Notes: generated from the letters alone by a model not told the origin. A stretch of 64,000 bases of DNA from JBNLBT01 sp050303435 (GCA_050303435.1 JBNLBT010000002.1:1-64000); one strand, 5' to 3'. Shown: positions 52,346-62,442, numbered from the stretch's first letter. Translations and numbers: made by a program.

Positions 52346-55300
52346 ATGAAAATAAGAAGCGCAGTGATTGGCGCCGTGCTCACGTTGCCGGCGTGGGCGA
52401 TGGCGGCCGATGAAGTTAAAATCGACTCCTACACTTTTGGTGGGCTGACGGCCCGCGCCATCGGGCCGGCGGTGATGAGCGGACGCATCTCCGCCATCGA
52501 CGCCACCGTTGAAAAGACACCGACCATTTACGTGGGGTCGGCCAGCGGTGGTTTATGGAAATCCAATGACGGCGGCATCGGTTTCACGCCGGTGTTCGAT
52601 GACCACACGCAATCCATTGGCGCCGTGCGGGTGGACCCGAACGACCCCAAAAAGATCTGGGTGGGCACGGGTGAAAGCTGGGTTCGCAACACCGTATCGG
52701 TGGGCGACGGGGTGTACCTCTCCGACAGCGGCGGCGACAAATGGCAACACCTTGGACTGGAAAAATCTGAACGCATCGCAGCGATAGAAATCAGTTCACA
52801 GGACAGCAACACCGTGTTTGTCTGCGTCACCGGCGCGTTGTGGAACGACGCCGAGGAACGCGGTGTGTATCGCACCGTGAACAACGGCGCGGACTGGGAA
52901 AAAGTGCTGTACGTCAATCAGCGCACGGGTTGTTCCGATCTGGCCATGGACCCGACCAACCCCAACATTCTGTACGCCGGCATGTGGGAATTCAGACGTT
53001 CACCGGATTATTTCACTTCCGGCGGACCGGGTTCGGGTCTGTACCGCAGTGTGGACGGCGGCGACAGCTGGCAGGAAATGACCGAGGGCTTGCCGCAAGG
53101 CGACAAGGGCCGCATCGCGATCGCCGTGGCCGCTTCGCAATCCACCACGGTGTACGCCACGGTTGAGTCGGAATCAACCGCGCTGTATCGGTCCACCGAC
53201 ATGGGTAAAAGCTGGGAAAAACGCAGCGAATCCAACATGGTGCAAATGCGGCCGTTTTATTTCGGCGAACTGCAGGTGGATCCGAGTGATCCTGAACGGG
53301 TGTATAAGCCCTCGTACGTGACAGTGGTCAGTGAAAACGGCGGCGAGTCGTTCACCTCCATGTTCACGGGCGGCATGGGTGGTGGCATTCACCCGGATCA
53401 CCACGCCCTGTGGGTTAACCCCAAAAATCCGGGTCAATTGGTGCTGGGCACCGATGGCGGGGTCTACGTCAGCTACAACAAAGGCAACAACTGGCGCAGC
53501 GTTGGCACCTTGCCTGTGAGTCAGTTTTATCACGTCAGCCACGATGACCGCTGGCCGTACAATGTGTACGGCGGTTTGCAGGACAACGGCTCCTGGGCCG
53601 GCCCTTCCCGTGCATCGGGTGGCATCAAACCCGGCGACTGGGACAGCATCGGCATGGGCGATGGATTCTGGGCGTTTGTTGACCGTCAGGACGACAACAT
53701 CATTTACAGCGAGTATCAGGGCGGCAAGCTGTTGCGACTGGATCGCACCATTGGAGAATTGAAAAATATTCCGCCGGTGGCGCGCGAGGGCGAGGACCCG
53801 CTGCGCTTCAACTGGAACACGCCGTTGCTGGTCAGCCAGGTCAATCCGGGCACCCTGTATTACGGCTCACAGTATCTGCATAAAAGCACCGATCGCGGCG
53901 AAACCTGGCAGACGATTTCACCCGATCTGACCACCAACGATCCGAAACGCCAGCGACAGGAATCCACCGGCGGTCTGACGCTGGACAATTCCACCGCGGA
54001 AAACAACGCCACGATTTACACCATCGCTGAATCGCCGCTGGATCCCGCGCTGTTGTGGGTGGGCTCGGACGACGGCAAAGTGCACGTCAGTGAAGACGGC
54101 GGCGCCAACTGGCGCGATTTGACCAAGCGCATCAAAGGCGTGCCAGCGCACACCTGGGTGGCGCGCATCACCACCTCGCCGCACGACCGCAGCACCGCGT
54201 TTGCCGTGTTTGATGGCCACCGCACCGGGGACATGCGCACGCGGGTATACAAAACCACCGACCTGGGTCAGAGCTGGCAAGCACTGCCCACCGGTGAAAT
54301 CGGTTTCGGCTGGGTGTTGAAACAGGATCCGGTGAATGCCGATCTGTTGTTTCTTGGCACCGAGTTCGGGCTGTATCTGAGCCTGGACGGCGGCCAGAAC
54401 TGGGCGCGCTTCAAGGAAAATCTGCCGAAAGTCGCGGTGCATGATATCGTCATTCACCCGCGTGAACACGACGTGATCCTGGGCACCCACGGCCGCGGTG
54501 TGTACATCATTGACGACATCACGCCGTTGCGTGCTTTGACTCAGGATAAACTGCTGCAGAATGTGGTCATGTTGCCGTCCCGCCCTTCGGTGATGGTCGA
54601 TGGCGGTGCTTTGCAGAGTTTCGCCGGGGGCGATGACTTTGTCGGCAACAACCCGTCTGAAGTCGGGGTGATTTCCTATTACCTGAAAAAACGCCACATG
54701 TTCGGTGAAATGAAAATCAATGTGCTGGACGATGAGGGGCGGGTGATCACCACGCTGGTGGCCGGCAAACGACGCGGCATTAATCGGGTGGAGTGGCCGA
54801 TGCGCCTGAAAGCGCCGAAGTTTCCGCCTTCAACCACCCTGGTGCCGGGATTTTTGGGCCCACGCGTGGCCGCTGGCACCTACAAAGTGCAGTTGATCAA
54901 AGGCAAAGAAACCCACGAAACCACGGTTTCGCTGGTGCCGGATCCGCGCTCCTCGCACTCGACAGAGGACCGCGCACAACAGTACGATTTGTCCATGCGG
55001 TTGTACCGCGACATCAATGACCTGACCTTTCTGGTCAGCACGTTGACCGACTTGCGCGAAACCATGAACGGCCACAAAGCGCAGTCCGATGGGGCCACGG
55101 TGAAAAAAATGCAGCGTTTCGAAGACGGCATTGAGCAATTCATCAAGCGCTACACCGCCACCAAGAAAGGCGCCATCACCGGTGAGGAAAAGCTGCGTGA
55201 AAAACTCGGCACCTTGTTCGGCAATGTGGTGGGCTACAACGGGCGGCCTTCGAACACCCAGTTTGAACAGGCCGACAAGCTGGAAAAACAGCTGGAGCGT

Positions 55301-55489
55301 GCCCGCGCCGATGCGCGCGAATTGATCGACGTCCACGTCAGCGGCATCAACAAAGCACTGGAAAAGCAACAGCTGCCAGCGCTGGAATTGCTGGATCGCG
55401 CGCAATGGGACGAAGAAAACGGTCTGGGTCTGGCGGCGCAACCGGTCAGCAAACTCTGGGTGATTCAGGGCGCGCCGATGCATTGGTGA
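52346..55489 (+). CDS. Large secreted beta-propeller protein with Asp-box repeats (VPS10/sortilin-like)
   Basis: 1047 residues with a signal peptide (VIGAVLTLPAWAMA). At least six Asp-box (S-x-D-x-G-x-x-W) repeats occur, for example SDSGGDKW, SVDGGDSW, STDMGKSW, STDRGETW, SEDGGANW and SLDGGQNW, so the first ~720 residues form one or two BNR-type propellers. A linker (DDITPLRALTQ), an Ig-like segment (GEMKINVLDDEGRVITTLV) and a helical C-terminal part (LEKQLERARADAREL) follow. Family members are annotated as glycosyl hydrolases, but no catalytic residues can be assigned. GGGAGG precedes the ATG. Confidence 0.85.
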   Translation: MKIRSAVIGAVLTLPAWAMAADEVKIDSYTFGGLTARAIGPAVMSGRISAIDATVEKTPTIYVGSASGGLWKSNDGGIGFTPVFDDHTQSIGAVRVDPNDPKKIWVGTGESWVRNTVSVGDGVYLSDSGGDKWQHLGLEKSERIAAIEISSQDSNTVFVCVTGALWNDAEERGVYRTVNNGADWEKVLYVNQRTGCSDLAMDPTNPNILYAGMWEFRRSPDYFTSGGPGSGLYRSVDGGDSWQEMTEGLPQGDKGRIAIAVAASQSTTVYATVESESTALYRSTDMGKSWEKRSESNMVQMRPFYFGELQVDPSDPERVYKPSYVTVVSENGGESFTSMFTGGMGGGIHPDHHALWVNPKNPGQLVLGTDGGVYVSYNKGNNWRSVGTLPVSQFYHVSHDDRWPYNVYGGLQDNGSWAGPSRASGGIKPGDWDSIGMGDGFWAFVDRQDDNIIYSEYQGGKLLRLDRTIGELKNIPPVAREGEDPLRFNWNTPLLVSQVNPGTLYYGSQYLHKSTDRGETWQTISPDLTTNDPKRQRQESTGGLTLDNSTAENNATIYTIAESPLDPALLWVGSDDGKVHVSEDGGANWRDLTKRIKGVPAHTWVARITTSPHDRSTAFAVFDGHRTGDMRTRVYKTTDLGQSWQALPTGEIGFGWVLKQDPVNADLLFLGTEFGLYLSLDGGQNWARFKENLPKVAVHDIVIHPREHDVILGTHGRGVYIIDDITPLRALTQDKLLQNVVMLPSRPSVMVDGGALQSFAGGDDFVGNNPSEVGVISYYLKKRHMFGEMKINVLDDEGRVITTLVAGKRRGINRVEWPMRLKAPKFPPSTTLVPGFLGPRVAAGTYKVQLIKGKETHETTVSLVPDPRSSHSTEDRAQQYDLSMRLYRDINDLTFLVSTLTDLRETMNGHKAQSDGATVKKMQRFEDGIEQFIKRYTATKKGAITGEEKLREKLGTLFGNVVGYNGRPSNTQFEQADKLEKQLERARADARELIDVHVSGINKALEKQQLPALELLDRAQWDEENGLGLAAQPVSKLWVIQGAPMHW

Positions 55490-55621
55490 GCCGCGGCGCC
55501 AGCTGCACATCCAGGCGCGGTTAAACCACGCGCCCAACACCTTCCATACGCCCCCGTGGTTTCTCACCCGGGGGCGTGTGTTCTGCTACAATAGCTGCTT
55601 TGTTTGACTGACACATCGGGC

Positions 55622-56242
55622 ATGGCCAAACTGTACTTTTATTACTCGGCGATGAACGCCGGCAAGACCACACACTTGCTGCAATCCAATTACAACTATA
55701 AAGAACGCGGCATGCACACCCTGGTGCTCTCATCCGCCATCGATGACCGTTTCGGACGCGGCGTGGTGCGCTCGCGCATCGGCATCGAAACCCCGTCCAT
55801 CGTGTTTAATCAAAGCGCCGATTTGCTCAAACTGGTGCAACAGCACATGCCGTTGGATTGCGTGCTGCTGGACGAAGCACAATTTCTTTCGCGCGCGCAG
55901 GTGTATCAACTGACCGAAGTGGTGGATCAGCTGAACATCCCGGTGCTGGCCTATGGACTGCGCACAGATTTTCAGGGTGAATTGTTTGAAGGCAGTCAGT
56001 ATCTCCTGGCCTGGGCCGATGAATTGAATGAACTGAAAACCATTTGCCACACCGGTAAAAAGGCCATCATGGTGATTCGCATCGACGAAAACGGGCGCGC
56101 AGTGAAAACCGGCAACCAGATTCAGGTCGGTGGCAATGACCGCTACGTGTCGGTCTCGCGCGGTGAATACAAGCGCGTGTTTCATGACCGCGGCGTGATC
56201 AAGCCGTCGCAGATTTCATTGCCACTTGAGGACGCCGAATGA
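55622..56242 (+). CDS. tdk: Thymidine kinase (type II)
   Basis: 206 residues. P-loop YYSAMNAGKTTHLLQS, LLDEAQFL, and the lasso region GGNDRYVSVSRGEYK align well with E. coli Tdk. It salvages thymidine to dTMP. As I recall it, E. coli Tdk binds structural zinc through C145, C147, C182 and H185. Here only the first is kept (C142); the others read Thr144, Ser179 and Glu182. ATG at 55622 matches the family start; six extra codons are open upstream. Overlaps fmt by 4 bases. TACAAT at 55587-55592 may be the -10. Confidence 0.93.
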   Translation: MAKLYFYYSAMNAGKTTHLLQSNYNYKERGMHTLVLSSAIDDRFGRGVVRSRIGIETPSIVFNQSADLLKLVQQHMPLDCVLLDEAQFLSRAQVYQLTEVVDQLNIPVLAYGLRTDFQGELFEGSQYLLAWADELNELKTICHTGKKAIMVIRIDENGRAVKTGNQIQVGGNDRYVSVSRGEYKRVFHDRGVIKPSQISLPLEDAE

Positions 56243-57162
56243 AAATCATCTTTTGCGGGACACCGGCGTTTGCGCTGCCGCCATTGCAGGCACTGATTGA
56301 CAGCTCACACACGGTGGTGGCTGTGTTCACCCAGCCGGACAAACCGGCCGGCCGCGGACGCAAATTGAGTGCCTCTCCGGTTAAACAACTGGCCGAAGCG
56401 CATGGAATAACCGTGCATCAACCGGTGAGCCTGAAAGACGCATCGACGCAAGCAATGATCCGCGCGCTGGATGCGGATTTAATGGTGGTGGTTGCCTACG
56501 GCCTTTTGCTGCCGCAGGCGGTGCTGGATACCCCGCGACACGGCTGCTGGAACATTCACGCCTCGCTGTTGCCTCGCTGGCGCGGTGCGGCGCCGATTCA
56601 GCGCGCCATACTGGCCGGTGATGAAGAAACCGGGGTGTGCATCATGCGCATGGAGGCCGGCCTGGACACCGGCCCGGTGTATCACCGCGCAACCACCCCC
56701 ATCGGTGCACATGAACACAGCAACGATCTGCATGACCGGCTGTCGACCCTGGGCGCACATGCCTTGATGCACTGTGTTGATTTATTGCAGCAAGATCAGT
56801 TGCCATCGCCACTGGCGCAGGACGACGCGGCCGCGACCTATGCACACAAAATCAAAAAAGACGAAGCCCGCATCGACTGGAGTGCGCCGGCCACGGCCAT
56901 TGATCGGCGCATTCGTGCCTTCGACCCCTGGCCCGGCTGCGAAGCCACGGTGTGTGGTGTGCAATGCAAACTGTGGGCCGCTGAAGTGCACGAAGTGGCG
57001 GGTGAAAAGACGCAACCTGGCGCGCTGCTGAGTGCCAATGCGCAACGGCTGGTGATTGCCTGTGGCGAGGACGCGCTGTGCATACTGGAAATACAGTTGC
57101 CGGGCAAGAAACGACTGCCGATCGAAGCCTTCATGGCTGCACGCCGGGACTGGTACACATGA
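56239..57162 (+). CDS. fmt: Methionyl-tRNA formyltransferase
   Basis: 307 residues. FCGTPAFALPPLQAL, FTQPDKPAGRGRKL, the formyl-transfer motif NIHASLLPRWRGAAPIQRAI, and the C-terminal OB-like domain (IRAFDPWPGCEATV) are intact. It formylates initiator Met-tRNA. The usual partner def is not present; tdk takes the upstream place. Overlaps rsmB by 4 bases. Confidence 0.97.
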   Translation: MKIIFCGTPAFALPPLQALIDSSHTVVAVFTQPDKPAGRGRKLSASPVKQLAEAHGITVHQPVSLKDASTQAMIRALDADLMVVVAYGLLLPQAVLDTPRHGCWNIHASLLPRWRGAAPIQRAILAGDEETGVCIMRMEAGLDTGPVYHRATTPIGAHEHSNDLHDRLSTLGAHALMHCVDLLQQDQLPSPLAQDDAAATYAHKIKKDEARIDWSAPATAIDRRIRAFDPWPGCEATVCGVQCKLWAAEVHEVAGEKTQPGALLSANAQRLVIACGEDALCILEIQLPGKKRLPIEAFMAARRDWYT

Positions 57163-58412
57163 ACGCGCGCGGCCGGGCGGTGCGGGTGCTGTATCGCGTA
57201 TTGCAACAGCAGCAACACCTCAAAGTGGCCTTGGCCGACATTCTACCGGAAGGGTTAAACAGCGACGAACGCCGCTGGATCGTATCCTTGTGTTATCAGA
57301 CCCTGCGTCATTTACCTGAAGCCGAATCGCGCTGGCAGCGCTGGTTGGACAAGCCACTCAAGGACCGCCTGGTGGGGCTGGTGTTGTCCACCGCGGTGGT
57401 GCAGAAATTTCACATGCACACCCCGGACCATGCGATCGTCGATGAGGCGGTCAGGGCCACTCGACAGCTGCGCAAAAGCTGGGCCGCAGGGCTGGTGAAT
57501 TCGGTGTTGCGACGGGCCTTGAATGACGCCGAATTTTGCAGCGATGATGAGACCGTGCGCTGGCAACACCCGCGCTGGTGGATAGAGCGCATCCGAACGG
57601 ACTGGCCCGAGCAGGCCGATGCGCTGTTGGACGCCAACAATCAACACCCACCGCTGTGGTTGCGACTGGCTCCGGGTGCGACGCTTTCCTGCCCAAGCCA
57701 CGCCCATCCATGCGTGCCTTCGGCGCGACGAATTGAGCCGGAATTTCTGGCGCAGTTGGCAGAATTAAAGGATGCCCGCGCCTGGGTGCAGGACGCCGCA
57801 GCGCAACTGGCGGCGCCGTTGCTGGCGCCGCGCGCCGGCGAACGCGTGCTGGATGCCTGTGCTTCACCGGGCGGCAAGGCCTGCCATTTGTGGCAGCTGC
57901 AAAACGACGTGACCCTGCATGCGCTGGAAATCGATCCTGAGCGCCTGCCGCGCCTGCGCGAGAACCTGCAACGCGCCGGGGCATCGGTGAAACTGATCCT
58001 GGGAGATGCGGCTCACCCCGAATCGTGGTATAAGGGTGAGGCCTACGACAAAATCCTGCTGGACGTGCCTTGCAGCGCCTCCGGCGTGATTCGCAGAAAC
58101 CCCGACATTAAATACCTGCGCACGGAGGAACACCTGACACAGCTGCAGCAGACCCAACGGCGGATTCTGCAACAGATGGCCGGTTTACTGGTCAATGGCG
58201 GCCGCATGCTGTACGTGACTTGTTCAATACTGAAACAGGAAAATGAAAACAACATGCGCTGGTTTTTGCAGACACACCCGGCCTTCAGCGAAGTGCCGCT
58301 GGCGCTGGACTGGGCGGAAGTCAGACCGCACGGCGTGCAGATACTCAGCGGATGCGAAGAAATGGACGGGTTTTATTATTGTTTGTTGCAGAAAAATGAA
58401 ACGCGCGCTTGA
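57159..58412 (+). CDS. rsmB: 16S rRNA (cytosine-967-C5) methyltransferase RsmB
   Basis: 417 residues. An NusB-like N-terminal domain (VRVLYRVLQQQQHLKVAL...HAIVDEAVRATRQLRK) precedes the Rossmann methyltransferase with DACASPGGKACHL, DKILLDVPCSASGVIRRNPDIKYL (PC motif) and the catalytic Cys in YVTCSIL. ATG at 57159 overlaps the fmt stop, the classic fmt-rsmB coupling. Overlaps the following DUF4390 gene by 17 bases. Confidence 0.96.
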   Translation: MNARGRAVRVLYRVLQQQQHLKVALADILPEGLNSDERRWIVSLCYQTLRHLPEAESRWQRWLDKPLKDRLVGLVLSTAVVQKFHMHTPDHAIVDEAVRATRQLRKSWAAGLVNSVLRRALNDAEFCSDDETVRWQHPRWWIERIRTDWPEQADALLDANNQHPPLWLRLAPGATLSCPSHAHPCVPSARRIEPEFLAQLAELKDARAWVQDAAAQLAAPLLAPRAGERVLDACASPGGKACHLWQLQNDVTLHALEIDPERLPRLRENLQRAGASVKLILGDAAHPESWYKGEAYDKILLDVPCSASGVIRRNPDIKYLRTEEHLTQLQQTQRRILQQMAGLLVNGGRMLYVTCSILKQENENNMRWFLQTHPAFSEVPLALDWAEVRPHGVQILSGCEEMDGFYYCLLQKNETRA

Positions 58413-58923
58413 ATGGTTGTTGATCCTTGTATATAGCCAGGCGGCTGCGTCGAGTCTTGAGGTGGCTGCCCTGAAAGTGGAATCGGGCCCCAACGGGCCG
58501 CTGATCAGGCCGCAGTTCACCATCCAGGCCGAAGCGCCTGTCAGTGAAGCCATCAACAACGGCATCAATCTGGTGATGACACTCAAATCCAGAGCGTATC
58601 AACGGGTTGACTGGTGGTTTGATCGGCCTGTGGCAAAAGAAAACCTGAATCTGGAAATCCAGTATTTCTCGCTCAGCGGTCAATACGTGCTGCGCAACCC
58701 GCAACAGGCCAATCAGCAGAGTTTTGTTTCTCTGGATGAATTGTGGCAGCACCTGAGTCAGGATCTGCGCATCGAATTCAGTGAAATCAACGGCCGGGTG
58801 GATTATGTGCAAGTGCGCTTCAGGGTGGACATCGGTGCGCTGCCATCGTCAATGCAGCTGCCGGTGCTGTTCGATTCGGCCTGGGACATGGACACCGGCT
58901 GGATCACCGGGGTGATGCCATGA
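58396..58923 (+). CDS. DUF4390 exported protein
   Basis: 175 residues with a signal peptide (ALEWLLILVYSQAAASS). The body (VSEAINNGINLVMTL, DWWFDRPVA, LSGQYVLRNP, DALPSSMQLP-like end with DSAWDMDTGWI) is the DUF4390 pattern found between rsmB and ntrY in many gammaproteobacteria. It is periplasmic, of unknown role; position suggests it may work with the NtrY-like sensor. It starts 17 bases inside rsmB and overlaps ntrY by 4 bases. Confidence 0.88.
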   Translation: MKRALEWLLILVYSQAAASSLEVAALKVESGPNGPLIRPQFTIQAEAPVSEAINNGINLVMTLKSRAYQRVDWWFDRPVAKENLNLEIQYFSLSGQYVLRNPQQANQQSFVSLDELWQHLSQDLRIEFSEINGRVDYVQVRFRVDIGALPSSMQLPVLFDSAWDMDTGWITGVMP

Positions 58924-61064
58924 ACCGGGTGATGTACAAGACCGTGCCGGTGTTGCTGCTGACCCTGGCGCTGCTTTCCTCACTGTATTTTCTGGTGCGC
59001 GCCATTCAGGGTTCTGAACAGTTCAACCGTTTGTATCTGTGGCTGTTTGGCGCGTCCATTCTGGCGGTGGTGGTGCTGCTGGTGATCATTGTGCAGCGCC
59101 TGGTGTGGCTGTATCTGCGGCGCCGCGACAAGGAACCCGGCATCCAGCTGACCAGCCGCATGGTGGTCAATTTCATCGGATTGTCCCTGCCGCCGGTGGT
59201 GGTGGTCTATCTGTTTGCCAATCTCCTGGTCAACAGCTACATTGACGCCTGGTTTGATGCCGAAACCGACAGCGCACTCAACGACGCGCTGTCGCTGGGG
59301 CGCATTTTCCTTGACACCCAGACCAAAAGCGCCTTGACCGCCAGCAAAAACGCCGCCACGCAGTTGTCAGAAATCGACCCGTTGCGACAGTCGATCCACC
59401 TCGAACGCATGCTGGATGAATCCAAAGCCGTTTCCATGAGTCTGTATGACACCGACGGCTCGTTGGTGGCCAACAGCAGCATTGACCCGCTCAACATCGG
59501 CGCGCAAAACATTCGTCACCGCGCCTTCTCTTCGGCGCTGTCCGGTCTCAACTACGCGCGCATTGAACCGACCGAGCCCAATAAATTGCAGATTCGTGTG
59601 CTGGTTCCGGTGGAAAACAAGACGTCGATCAGCCTGGGACGCAACCGGGTGTTGCAGGCCATGTACGCGATTCCCGATGAATACGAAGCGCTGGCCACCA
59701 ACATCGAAACCCAGTATCACCTGTACAATCGCCAGCGTTTTCAACGCACACAACTGAAAAAAACCTTCAGCATTGTGCTGGCGATTGTGTTGTTGATCAG
59801 TCTGTTGCTGGCCATGTTGCGCGCGTTTTCTTCGGCGCGACGTCTGGTGGCGCCCATCCGTCTGCTGTCGGCCGCCACCAAAGCCATCACTGAAGGGGAA
59901 TACGGCAAGAGGATCCCGGTCACGTCCAAAGACGAACTGGGTTTGCTGGTTGAATCGTTCAACTCCATGTCCTCACAAATTGCCACCGCCAGCGCATTGG
60001 CCCATCGCGCCCAGACGGAAGCTGAAAATCAACGCGCGTATCTGGAAAAAGTACTCTCGCACCTGTCCAGCGGCGTGCTTTCCCTTGACGCCGAGCACCG
60101 CATTCGCATGAGCAATGAGGCGGCCAGCAACATCCTTAAGCTGGACAAGAAGAACACCCTCAATCAGAACATCGATTTTCTCGCCATAAAGAACGCCTCG
60201 CTGACGCCCTTTGTGGATCTGCTCAAGAAGAAAGTGGATGACCACGCCACCAACTGGCAACAAGAAGTGCTGATCGCCGAGGATTCATTTCGCCGGGTGC
60301 TGGTGGTGCGCGGCAGTCGATTCAAGGGTCTGGACACAGAGAGCAGCGGCATGGTGGTGGTGTTCGACGATGAAACCATCATCAACCAGGCACAGCGGGA
60401 CGCGGCCTGGAGTGAAGTGGCCCGTCGGCTGGCGCACGAAGTCAAGAACCCGCTGACGCCAATTCAACTGGCAGCGGAGCGCTTGCGCATGAAGTTTCTC
60501 GGCAAATTGAGTCAGGAAGAAGATGAACTGCTTGACCGCGCCACGCAAACCATCGTTTCGCAGGTGGAAAACCTGAAAACTCTGGTGAACGCGTTTTCAG
60601 ATTACGCCAAACCACCGGAGCTCAAACGCGAACTGGGCGGACTCAACACGTTGATTCTGGAGGTGGTGGATTTGTATCAGACATCGCATCCCGGCATCGC
60701 TTTTGAGCTGGGTCTGGAGGAACCGGAGCCACGCCTGTTGCTGGACAAAGGCCGATTTTTCCAACTGATGAACAATTTAATCAAAAACGCGCAGGAAAGC
60801 GTCGAACACAATCCGGTGCGCATCGCCATCAGCACGCACAGTGAAGAAGATGAACTGGTGTTGCGCATCAGCGACAACGGCCACGGGTTCAGACAAGACA
60901 TCATTGACCACGTATTTGAGCCCTATGAAACCACCAAGACGGGCGGGTCGGGACTGGGTCTGGCCATCGTTAAAAAAATTGTTGAAGAACACGGCGGCGA
61001 AATCACCGCAGGCAACCTCGCCGACGGCGCCTTGATCACCATTCGCCTGCCCACGGGATATTGA
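58920..61064 (+). CDS. ntrY: NtrY-like sensor histidine kinase
   Basis: 714 residues. Three N-terminal membrane helices (~7-27, 42-64, 84-104), a periplasmic sensor (~105-280), a fourth helix (~282-305), HAMP (~306-360), PAS (~375-480), then HisKA with phospho-acceptor His506 in RRLAHEVKNPLTPIQL, and HATPase with NNLIKNAQES, ISDNGHGF and GGSGLGLAIVKKIVEEHGG. This is NtrY architecture. Its usual response-regulator partner NtrX does not follow; an aldehyde dehydrogenase starts 2 bases after the stop. Confidence 0.92.
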   Translation: MNRVMYKTVPVLLLTLALLSSLYFLVRAIQGSEQFNRLYLWLFGASILAVVVLLVIIVQRLVWLYLRRRDKEPGIQLTSRMVVNFIGLSLPPVVVVYLFANLLVNSYIDAWFDAETDSALNDALSLGRIFLDTQTKSALTASKNAATQLSEIDPLRQSIHLERMLDESKAVSMSLYDTDGSLVANSSIDPLNIGAQNIRHRAFSSALSGLNYARIEPTEPNKLQIRVLVPVENKTSISLGRNRVLQAMYAIPDEYEALATNIETQYHLYNRQRFQRTQLKKTFSIVLAIVLLISLLLAMLRAFSSARRLVAPIRLLSAATKAITEGEYGKRIPVTSKDELGLLVESFNSMSSQIATASALAHRAQTEAENQRAYLEKVLSHLSSGVLSLDAEHRIRMSNEAASNILKLDKKNTLNQNIDFLAIKNASLTPFVDLLKKKVDDHATNWQQEVLIAEDSFRRVLVVRGSRFKGLDTESSGMVVVFDDETIINQAQRDAAWSEVARRLAHEVKNPLTPIQLAAERLRMKFLGKLSQEEDELLDRATQTIVSQVENLKTLVNAFSDYAKPPELKRELGGLNTLILEVVDLYQTSHPGIAFELGLEEPEPRLLLDKGRFFQLMNNLIKNAQESVEHNPVRIAISTHSEEDELVLRISDNGHGFRQDIIDHVFEPYETTKTGGSGLGLAIVKKIVEEHGGEITAGNLADGALITIRLPTGY

Positions 61065-61065
61065 T

Positions 61066-62442
61066 ATGCAAGACACTGACATGCGCGACACTTTAAAATC
61101 CATGCAACAGCTCGGTCCATTGCCTGCGGCGCTGCGCAAACGGCGGCTCAGACAGTTGGCCCAGGCCATCAAGAGCCGGCAGAGCGAACTCATCGCGGCC
61201 ATCGCGGCGGACTTTTCGCACCGCTGTCACGAAGAGACGGTTCTATCAGAGGTTTTCATTTGCCTGGAAGAAATTCGCCACACCTTGCGTCACATGGACC
61301 ACTGGCTGCGCGCGCGTCGAGCGCGCGCCGGCTGGAAGTTTCTCACCTCCGCCACCGCGGTGACGCCGCAACCCCTTGGGGTGGTGGGCATCATGGCGCC
61401 CTGGAATTACCCGTTCAATCTGTGCATGGTGCCACTGGTCAGTGCCATCGCCGCGGGCAATCGCGTGATGCTCAAACCGTCCGAGGAAACGCCGCAAACG
61501 GCGGCACTGATCAAAGACCTGGTTGAATCGGTGTGGCCGGCCGATGAGGCGCGGGTTGTGTTGGGCGATGTGTCGGTGGCCAGTGCGTTCAGCCGTTTGC
61601 CTTTCGACCATTTGTTCTTCACCGGCTCCACCCAGGTGGGGCGCATCGTCATGCAGAACGCGGCGCACAACCTCACGCCGGTGACCCTTGAGCTGGGGGG
61701 CAAATCGCCCGCCATCGTGGCCGATGATTACCCGCTGAAAGCCGCAGCGCGCGCCATCGTGGGCGGCAAATTCTTCAACGCCGGACAAACCTGCATCGCC
61801 CCGGATTATGTGCTCATCGGCGCCGACCGGTTGCAAGCCTTGCAGCAACAGCTGTTGCAGGAAATGCGTCGACAGTACCCGGAGTACAGCCGCAACCCGG
61901 ATTATTCATGTGTCGTGAATGCGCGCCATCAGGCGCGTCTGCACGCCTTGCTGGACGGCCTGGCGCCGGACCAATTGCACAGCCCCTTCAGTGCGGAGGC
62001 TGCCGTGGATGAACGCAAGTTCAGGCCAATGCTGGTGACCGGTTTGTCGCCGCAACACGCGCTGTTGCAAGAGGAAATTTTTGGCCCCATATTGCCCCTG
62101 GTCGCGGTGCCGTCTCTGGACGCCGCGATTGAGCACGTCAATGCGCACGCACGCCCCCTGACTTTGTATCTGTTCACCCACAAACCCCGTGTGATGCGCC
62201 GGGTGCGCGAAAACACGGTGTCAGGCTCTATGTGCATCAATGAAACCCTGGTGCAGTTTGCCCAGGAAAACCTGCCGTTCGGTGGCGTTGGCGACAGCGG
62301 CATGGGCCGTTATCACGGGGAGACCGGGGTGTTGGCCATGAGCCATCTTAAATCCGTGTATTACCAGTCCCGGCTGAACTTCAACGGCCTGACCCGTGCG
62401 CCATTCACACGGATTAAAAAAATGTTAATTAAATTCCTTTAA
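61066..62442 (+). CDS. Aldehyde dehydrogenase (coniferyl aldehyde dehydrogenase-like)
   Basis: 458 residues. NAD-binding and catalytic motifs: GIMAPWNYPFNLCMVPLVSA, KPSEETPQTAAL, FTGSTQVGRIV, LELGGKSP (general-base Glu), the nucleophile Cys243 in NAGQTCIAPDYVL, and FGGVGDSGMGRYHG. The short form, beginning with a QQLGPLPAALRKRRLRQL helix and ending in a basic tail, resembles coniferyl-type or fatty-aldehyde dehydrogenases. It oxidises aldehydes to acids with NAD(P). It begins two bases after the ntrY stop, so it is probably read from the same mRNA. Confidence 0.92.
   Translation: MQDTDMRDTLKSMQQLGPLPAALRKRRLRQLAQAIKSRQSELIAAIAADFSHRCHEETVLSEVFICLEEIRHTLRHMDHWLRARRARAGWKFLTSATAVTPQPLGVVGIMAPWNYPFNLCMVPLVSAIAAGNRVMLKPSEETPQTAALIKDLVESVWPADEARVVLGDVSVASAFSRLPFDHLFFTGSTQVGRIVMQNAAHNLTPVTLELGGKSPAIVADDYPLKAAARAIVGGKFFNAGQTCIAPDYVLIGADRLQALQQQLLQEMRRQYPEYSRNPDYSCVVNARHQARLHALLDGLAPDQLHSPFSAEAAVDERKFRPMLVTGLSPQHALLQEEIFGPILPLVAVPSLDAAIEHVNAHARPLTLYLFTHKPRVMRRVRENTVSGSMCINETLVQFAQENLPFGGVGDSGMGRYHGETGVLAMSHLKSVYYQSRLNFNGLTRAPFTRIKKMLIKFL

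Noticed and set aside
55548..55577. Strong GC hairpin (ACGCCCCCG / CGGGGGCGT) before tdk
   Set aside because: No T-run follows on either strand, so it is not listed as an intrinsic terminator, though it may slow readthrough from the Asp-box gene.
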